A stretch of 11,743 nucleotides of DNA from a bacterium (GTDB lineage Bacteria; Electryoneota; Electryoneia; Electryoneales; Electryoneaceae): the NCBI GenBank assembly GCA_014729955.1, contig WJJA01000145.1, forward strand, positions 1 through 11,743, written 5' to 3'. Positions 6,693 through 11,743 of this stretch are shown piece after piece. Under the pieces are notes generated by a model that was not told where the DNA came from, ran no database searches, and saw only the letters and a program-made list of their open reading frames with translations. Every line of letters starts with the position of its first letter. The first letter of the stretch is position 1. The translations under genes and the position numbers were made by a program.

Positions 6693-9600
6693 TTATTTCA
6701 CGAAGAGCATCTTCTGCCACGCCTGGTGCTGGTTTGCCTGCACGCGCAGGAACATCATACCGGTCGACAGCTTGTAGCTCGCGGCATCAAAGCTCAGCTG
6801 CTTGAAGCCGGGACTCATCTCGCCGTCCGTCAGCACAGCAATTTCACGGCCGAGTGTGTTATAGAGTGCCACACGGACGTTCGCAGCTTCGGGCAGATCA
6901 AAACGGATGCGCGCGGTGCTGTTGAACGGGTTGGGATACACCGGGTGAACCGCAAATTCCGTCGGAAGTGCCTCCGGGGTTTCGATGCCGATGTCGTTCA
7001 GGTTGTCGGGCGGTGTGGTGGTGAATCGAATCGCACGGCCCCCTTCGATCGGGGCCGCTGCCGCTGGATAGTTACGTCCGTAAGTGTACTCGATACCCAG
7101 CTCGTGGTTTTCACCTTCCAGACCTACAGACGCGCCGTTGTTTGTCTCGTCGACGTTGTCGGCTTCACGATAGTGAAACTCGATCGGACCGTCCCCACTC
7201 GGGGTGGTGTGATGCGCCGGGTCGAACAGGATGACCGCAAACTCTGCACGGAACACGTTACTGTCGTTTCCGAAACGCAGGGTGGCGTTCGGCCACTCGA
7301 CAATGAAGGTATTGTTCACCTCGTCGTGCAGCGTGTACACTTCCTGCGGAACTCCGGTGCCGCCGGGAGTTTCATGCGCCCAGAGGTCATCCCAGAACGG
7401 CGCGATGATAGTGGTCGGGCCGAGCACCGAAGGAAGGTGCCAGTTGCGGAAGTAGAGACGGGTATAATTCCCTTCTTCTGTAAAGGAAATCCAGCCATTG
7501 GAGCTGATCGTAATCGTCGTACCCGCACTGTAAGTCTCACCGTAGTATTGGAAATCAAACGGCAGTTGGGTATAGAACAGTTCATCGTCCGCAAGCTCGC
7601 CCGCGGGGTCGGCGCCGGAATCGCCGAGGCCGGGCCAGTCATAAGTCGGCGCTTCGTCCCAGGCGGTGTCGGTGTTGTCGTATGCGAAATAACCGTAGCT
7701 GTCCGGTCCCAGCGGGTCGGTCGTCTGCACGCCTTCCAGTGACATCGAGAACAGCGTCCTGTCGATCACCTCCCCGCCGCTCGAGAATACCGCCAGGTAC
7801 TGCACAACACGACCGCTGTAGGTATCGGCGTTCACCTCCAGCTGAACCGGATTCATTGTGGTACCTTCACCGCCCGCAGGGATGTTGCCGATGTTGCGGG
7901 TTGCCGTGGTCATCGTAACCGCCTCGTCCCACGGTTCAATGGTGACACTGACCGCTTCAGCATCCGTGTCGGAGACATTTTCAAAGGTGAGATTGATCGA
8001 TGCCGTGCCGCCGGGCTGATAGTTGCCGGCAGTCACGTCATGGCTTGCAAACAGCAGTTTCGCCTCTGAAACGGGAAGGTAGAACGTATGGGAGAACGGT
8101 CCGCCCGCGGAGCCTTCCACATCCAGCATGAATTCCAGTTCGGTTCCGTCTTCAATGGGTGTGCCGATGGTGACGGTAAAGGGTGCGGAGGCGTTGTCCG
8201 CTGTAGCGCCTGCATTGATTGCCCCGAAGGAGGCACTGCCCTGATCCACCGTCACATTCGGAGAATTGCTCGACAGTACCGCACTCACATTCGACTGGTT
8301 GCTGGTACCGGTGTTGGCGAGTGTAACCACCAGGTCAGCGGTTTCACCCGGGTTGAGCATACCGTCCGCGCCGGCATCGAGCGTCCAGCTGTCCACGCCC
8401 ACCATGTTGGACACCTGGTTCACCGAAAGGGTAAACTCGTACGGTTCGTAGTCGCCCCGTGTTACGGTCACTTCAAGCTCACCCGGCTCGGCATCGGTCA
8501 TGTTCAGCACAGCCCTGCCCGACTCGTCCGTGGAAAGACCGTCCAGCATCTCCCCGTCCTGCATCACCTGCACATACGCATAGGGAAGCACACGGCCGGT
8601 CGCTTCATCGCGTACTGTGAAGGTCAGGTCGGCTTGTCCGTGTTCGACGGAAGAGGGGCCGTTGATGGTAAAGTTCCGCGGCTCATAGCGCCACATCTGC
8701 AGCGAAGGATCGCCGAGGACATGGTACACTGACCAGTAGAACTGTACCACGCTGGCATTGTTCGGAAGACCGCCCACCTCACGCTCGTTCGGGAATCCGA
8801 GCCAAAGCTCGGTTTTGGACTTCATCAGCGCCTGCGAAATGTGCAGCATGTTGTCTTCATAGACACCGTAGTAAAAGCCCGACAGCAGGATATTGTTGTA
8901 TCGTGTGTTCGTATGAAGGTCGGTCGGACCGACAAACGCCACACCACCGGTGGGTGAATTCAGGCTGCCGGCGGTAATCCAGTGTTCGCCGAATGCTTTG
9001 TCACCGTTCGCGGGCGAAGCGAAGTCCCCGGTGTTGCAGACAAACGAGGTGACCACAGGAAGCTGGCTAAAATTCTGCAGCTCATCGACGTTGGCATTTT
9101 CAAAACTGGGTCGTACCCAACCGCTTGAATTGCCCCATCCGCGATACGTAACGAACATCGTGCCGCGGTTGATATCGTTCTGAATCATGCTCGGGCTGAT
9201 CTGGCGGCCGCTTTGGCGCCAGAACAGGGTGTCGACATCGGTAATGCCCCAGTCATTCTCAAAATGTTCACCCAGCCATTGAGAAGTAGCCACCGGCGTT
9301 AGAGGAGGAAGGCTGGATTCCGAATAGTTCGCCGCGACGAGTGTGACATGATTCCAGCGGTCGGGGTTGGGAATCAGATGGGGCGTTTGTTCGTAATCGA
9401 TCGTACGCTGCAGAGCCTTGCGTGCTTCAGACGCACTGCCGACCGTCATGCGCCCGATGAACATCTCCGGCAGATAGTCGTCACCCTCCAGCGTCACATA
9501 CGGCCAGTCTGTGGCGTCGTTTTCCTCGGTATAGAGAGGGTTGCGTACAATATGCGATGGAAGGGTCGCCCCGCGTCCCTCGTCGCCCAGCAGAAGCACA

Positions 9601-10145
9601 TAGTCCGGCGTGGGATCGAGGTTCTCCCAGGCATCTTCAATGATGCTCTGAATGTCACTGACGGTAACACCCGGCGGGAGCAGTTCCACGACCACGTTAT
9701 AACCCAGACGTGTTTTCCAGTCGACGTAGCCGTCAATCACGGACGAGTACTGGGCGGGCACCATCATCATGTACGTGCCCTTGCGATGGGCACGACGTTC
9801 GCCGAGTTCGTCCAGGCCGTTCAACAACATGGATTGGTATACCGGGTAGAAGGCTTCGGATACAGGACGATCCGGTTGCGGCGGGGCGTCGGCCATACGG
9901 CCGGCAGTGCGGATTTCCAGCTCAAGTTCTGTCACCGACCACAGCGTGCCGTTTTCGGAGGTCTGTACCGGCTCGATGGTCAAGGGGGCAACAGTGATGT
10001 CGCGCCAGATCATGGATTTTCCGAGATCGGCCCATGTGAACGCCGGCGCTTCCGCCAGCGCGACAGGATCGCCCGTTTCGTCCAATTCCATCGAATAGGG
10101 CACCACGGTTCCGCCGCGGACAATCAGTTCTGCTTCCATGCCCAC
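6693..10145 (-). CDS. C25 (gingipain-like) peptidase family protein with T9SS sorting domain, main part after a frameshift
   Basis: The downstream 1150 codons of a gene whose true start is at 10411. Restoring one base near 10146 gives a 1239-residue protein; the numbers below use that reading. After an N-terminal prodomain-like region (to about 210), residues about 214-574 are a peptidase C25 domain: YMMMVPAQYSSVIDGYVDWK, DYVLLLGDEG, FIGRMTVGS, VTYRGWGNSSGW, LPVVTSFVCNTGDF (Cys459) and YHVLGDPSLQMW. The catalytic Cys position is kept, but the usual GHG His is Trp426. Next come an Ig or carboxypeptidase-regulatory-like fold (about 580-665), CARDB-like repeats (about 675-890), a nidogen-like beta region (about 904-1134, with LPFDFQYYGETY and SSNGWISF), and a type A T9SS sorting domain from YPNPFN at 1159 to the C-terminus. 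The GTG at 10145 has no ribosome binding site and is not a real start. A role as a surface protease, or an inactive C25-fold protein, is an inference. Confidence 0.85.
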   Translation of the reverse strand: MGMEAELIVRGGTVVPYSMELDETGDPVALAEAPAFTWADLGKSMIWRDITVAPLTIEPVQTSENGTLWSVTELELEIRTAGRMADAPPQPDRPVSEAFYPVYQSMLLNGLDELGERRAHRKGTYMMMVPAQYSSVIDGYVDWKTRLGYNVVVELLPPGVTVSDIQSIIEDAWENLDPTPDYVLLLGDEGRGATLPSHIVRNPLYTEENDATDWPYVTLEGDDYLPEMFIGRMTVGSASEARKALQRTIDYEQTPHLIPNPDRWNHVTLVAANYSESSLPPLTPVATSQWLGEHFENDWGITDVDTLFWRQSGRQISPSMIQNDINRGTMFVTYRGWGNSSGWVRPSFENANVDELQNFSQLPVVTSFVCNTGDFASPANGDKAFGEHWITAGSLNSPTGGVAFVGPTDLHTNTRYNNILLSGFYYGVYEDNMLHISQALMKSKTELWLGFPNEREVGGLPNNASVVQFYWSVYHVLGDPSLQMWRYEPRNFTINGPSSVEHGQADLTFTVRDEATGRVLPYAYVQVMQDGEMLDGLSTDESGRAVLNMTDAEPGELEVTVTRGDYEPYEFTLSVNQVSNMVGVDSWTLDAGADGMLNPGETADLVVTLANTGTSNQSNVSAVLSSNSPNVTVDQGSASFGAINAGATADNASAPFTVTIGTPIEDGTELEFMLDVEGSAGGPFSHTFYLPVSEAKLLFASHDVTAGNYQPGGTASINLTFENVSDTDAEAVSVTIEPWDEAVTMTTATRNIGNIPAGGEGTTMNPVQLEVNADTYSGRVVQYLAVFSSGGEVIDRTLFSMSLEGVQTTDPLGPDSYGYFAYDNTDTAWDEAPTYDWPGLGDSGADPAGELADDELFYTQLPFDFQYYGETYSAGTTITISSNGWISFTEEGNYTRLYFRNWHLPSVLGPTTIIAPFWDDLWAHETPGGTGVPQEVYTLHDEVNNTFIVEWPNATLRFGNDSNVFRAEFAVILFDPAHHTTPSGDGPIEFHYREADNVDETNNGASVGLEGENHELGIEYTYGRNYPAAAAPIEGGRAIRFTTTPPDNLNDIGIETPEALPTEFAVHPVYPNPFNSTARIRFDLPEAANVRVALYNTLGREIAVLTDGEMSPGFKQLSFDAASYKLSTGMMFLRVQANQHQAWQKMLFVK

Positions 10146-10411
10146 GGCAACGACACAAAACCGCCGGTCACCGGCATCATGTCATCCCGTTGGATCACCC
10201 GGTTGTTCTCCAGATTCAGGGCGACCTGCCCCGTTGCCGGGTTGCGGGTAAAACCCTCCAGGGACCAGTGAACCTCGATTTCATCACCCCGTTCCTGAAC
10301 GTGAAGTCCGGGAGAATTCTGTGCCGCAGGGTCCAGTTGTACCCAAGCGGCCGACGCAGCCGTCACGGTGAGCAGTGCGAGCAGCAACGTCAGTACGGTC
10401 AAGCGTGCCAT
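10124..10411 (-). CDS. N-terminal fragment of the C25-like secreted protein (signal peptide and start of prodomain), split by a frameshift
   Basis: The ATG at 10411 is preceded by a consensus ggaggt 5 bases upstream, the best ribosome binding site in the window, so this is the true start of the C25-like gene. Residues 1-21 are a signal peptide (MARL then a Leu/Ala/Thr-rich core, ASA before the cleavage point). The following prodomain segment runs to GGFVSLP (residue 89), after which this frame reads WAWKQN and stops. Moving one base back at ccg/tgg gives VGMEAELIVRG, which continues smoothly into the 1150-codon frame. A single missing G is the simplest explanation. An alternative ATG at 10549 would add 46 residues ahead of the signal peptide and is unlikely. 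Confidence 0.8.
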   Translation of the reverse strand: MARLTVLTLLLALLTVTAASAAWVQLDPAAQNSPGLHVQERGDEIEVHWSLEGFTRNPATGQVALNLENNRVIQRDDMMPVTGGFVSLPWAWKQN

Positions 10412-10716
10412 GACATACCTCCATTGTCGGCCTGGTGAAGCCTTGTACCAAATGCTGGAAAAACATGAATTGTCGAATTGAGTGCTGAATAGTATAAAAT
10501 GGGGAAGCGATACTGCGGAAGCAAATGTGAGCCTTTCAGAGCCGGCCATCCGGCGAGCAGGCTGTATGCAAGTGTTCTGCTGCTAAATACGACACGTCAG
10601 CGTCACCGCGACCCGCGCAATAAGACAGATTCGAGCGGGTACCGTGAGCCGGAACACATGCATCCTGAAAGATAAACTCGTATTATATGACGTTGTTCCA
10701 CTACCGGGATTTCACC
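10412..10716. other. Divergent intergenic region between the C25-like gene and the TPR-like gene
   Basis: No gene is seen in these 305 bases. They must hold the promoter of the minus-strand C25-like gene; an AT-rich patch around 10475-10500 has a TATACT hexamer on the minus strand but no good matching -35 box. A small gccgg/ccggc hairpin lies near 10541-10554. The right 50 bases contain alternative starts for the plus-strand gene. Confidence 0.4.
10470..10498 (+). promoter_or_regulatory. Candidate sigma-70-like promoter for the TPR-like gene
   Basis: TTGTCG (10470-10475), 17 bases, then TATAAA (10493-10498) on the plus strand. Spacing is ideal and both boxes are near consensus, but the start codon is about 200 bases away, which is long. 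Chance occurrence in an AT-rich patch is quite possible. Confidence 0.25.
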
Positions 10717-11743
10717 ATGCCGAATGAGACACAGGCAAACCGTGAGCACCGTGCGGCCGCATCCGAGAAAGTGCAGGTGGATGTCGGCGCACCCTTGCTG
10801 GAGCGTCTGCGCGCCATCCTGGCGTATTTTTCCCGCCTGATGGAAGAACGGTTTGAATCCCATGCACTGGAGCGAGTCGAAACCGACCCCCAGTTCGCTG
10901 CCGAATTGCGTGCGGCAGCGGAAACGTATAAAGAACAGGCGAAGCAAGCCCTCCAACTGATCAAGTCCGGTGCCTTTACAATCAAAGAGCTGAAGCAGGT
11001 CACCGGCACACTCTATGTGACCAACCTGACCCTGCGCTGGGTACTCGAGCAGCAGACCGATACCTTCCATCGGCTGCTCGATTCTCCGAATCCATCCCTG
11101 GGTATGCAAATCAGGCAGGCACGTGACCGCTTCGAAGCGGACGGCGATCACGACTCCTTCGAAGAGCTGTTGCGACTGGTCTCACTGAATCGGTCCCATT
11201 TCGCCCTTTTGATGATTATCGGTTTTCTCTATCTGAAGAAAAAGAAGAATGTCACATTCGCAATGAAATATTTCGAAAAGGCTGCGCAAACTCCCCCGAC
11301 CGAGGATGCACGACACTTCCGAAACCTTGCTCTGGAATTCCTCGCGATTTGCCATGAAGGAAAACAGCAGTATAAAAACGCCCTGTATACCCTTCTGCAG
11401 GCCGCGAAGGCCGGTCCGCTTGATTCGCCGATGCTGTTTGATATCGCGCGCATGTACGGCCGGCTCGGCGATCATGAAAAAGCCGTTGAGTACTTTGACC
11501 AGGCGGTGCGAAAACGCCCTGAGTTTCTCGCCCTTGCCCTTACCGAAGGCTCATTCAAGACAGTCAAAGAGAAGGTCGAGAACAAGGCACGCGAGCACAC
11601 TGAAGCATTCCGCGAATTGGCAGAGGAATTCGCCGGGATGGTCGAACCGGTCCTCGATATCATCGAACGCTATCACCTCGAGCGTTACAGCAAACGTTTG
11701 CACCAGAGCGCCCGTGTAACGCGTTTCAACATCGGCTTTGCCA
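10717..11743 (+). CDS. TPR-like helical protein of unknown function, truncated by the right window edge
   Basis: The frame is open from here to the end of the window, giving at least 342 residues with no stop. I do not recognise a specific family. The sequence is almost entirely helical and soluble. Residues about 26-120 look like helical or coiled-coil segments (LERLRAILAYFSRLMEERFE, LRAAAETYKEQAKQALQLIK). From about 165 to 270 there are tetratricopeptide-like helix pairs (YLKKKKNVTFAMKYFEKAAQ, then YKNALYTLLQAAKAG, then MYGRLGDHEKAVEYFDQAVRKRPEF). This suggests a protein-interaction scaffold. No signal peptide or membrane segment is evident. The start is uncertain: ATG 10717 is used here, but an in-frame ATG at 10687 and TTG at 10693 are possible, with the preceding in-frame stop at 10666. 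None has a strong ribosome binding site. Confidence 0.72.
   Translation, partial: MPNETQANREHRAAASEKVQVDVGAPLLERLRAILAYFSRLMEERFESHALERVETDPQFAAELRAAAETYKEQAKQALQLIKSGAFTIKELKQVTGTLYVTNLTLRWVLEQQTDTFHRLLDSPNPSLGMQIRQARDRFEADGDHDSFEELLRLVSLNRSHFALLMIIGFLYLKKKKNVTFAMKYFEKAAQTPPTEDARHFRNLALEFLAICHEGKQQYKNALYTLLQAAKAGPLDSPMLFDIARMYGRLGDHEKAVEYFDQAVRKRPEFLALALTEGSFKTVKEKVENKAREHTEAFRELAEEFAGMVEPVLDIIERYHLERYSKRLHQSARVTRFNIGFA

Noticed and set aside
6594..7742. A 382-codon plus-strand open frame
   Set aside because: It lies opposite the C25-like coding sequence, begins inside the terminator zone, and has a composition typical of an antisense shadow, while the minus strand shows clear T9SS and beta-domain motifs.
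10140..10150. Programmed -1 ribosomal frameshifting in the C25-like gene
   Set aside because: There is no X XXY YYZ slippery heptamer at the junction and no obvious stimulatory stem, so a point deletion or sequencing error is simpler.
9348..10271. A 307-codon plus-strand open frame spanning the frameshift point
   Set aside because: It is antisense to the C25 domain, has no recognisable motif, and its His/Arg-rich composition mirrors the opposite strand.

Overview
The window looks like chromosomal DNA from a bacterium of the FCB group or a related candidate phylum (Calditrichota, KSB1, Zixibacteria-like lineages). The main clue is that two unrelated secreted proteins both end in a type A C-terminal sorting domain of the type IX secretion system (T9SS), with the hallmark YPNPFN start and a GxExxxLxxG-like core. 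One of them is a large gingipain-like (peptidase family C25) protein. The phylum is an inference; no rRNA or other marker gene is present.

Layout. Positions 3-4119 hold a tightly packed plus-strand operon. It runs: 5'-truncated RmlD/RfbD-type sugar-nucleotide reductase; polyprenyl-phosphate mannosyltransferase (DPM1-like); a fusion of a family 2 glycosyltransferase with a four-helix membrane domain and a nucleotide-binding fold; and accA, the carboxyltransferase alpha subunit of acetyl-CoA carboxylase. The last three genes are joined by 4-base overlaps, so they are probably translationally coupled. The first three suit a cell-surface glycan pathway that uses nucleotide sugars and polyprenyl-phosphate carriers. 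accA is housekeeping fatty-acid synthesis attached to the end.

Positions 4120-6287 are mostly non-coding apart from one minus-strand gene for a 387-residue secreted T9SS protein. That gene is bracketed by two copies, in opposite orientation, of a repeat of about 250-265 bp. Each copy has 19-bp terminal inverted repeats, and they share a 117-bp core that is 109/117 identical. The core folds into a long hairpin in which one pair differs between copies in a compensatory way. This is the most interesting non-coding structure here.

Positions 6288-6536 encode a small 82-residue orphan protein with a strong ribosome binding site and its own perfect-palindrome terminator. It converges on the long minus-strand C25-like gene (6693-10411), which has its own intrinsic terminator. 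That gene is split by an apparent 1-base deletion near 10146, and it has Trp where family C25 normally has the catalytic His. After a roughly 300-bp divergent intergenic region, a plus-strand gene for a helical, TPR-like protein runs off the right edge.

The operon genes and the T9SS cargo have no evident functional link beyond both contributing to the cell surface. In Bacteroidota, T9SS cargo is often anchored to a lipopolysaccharide, so surface-glycan genes near cargo genes are suggestive but not proof of a connection.
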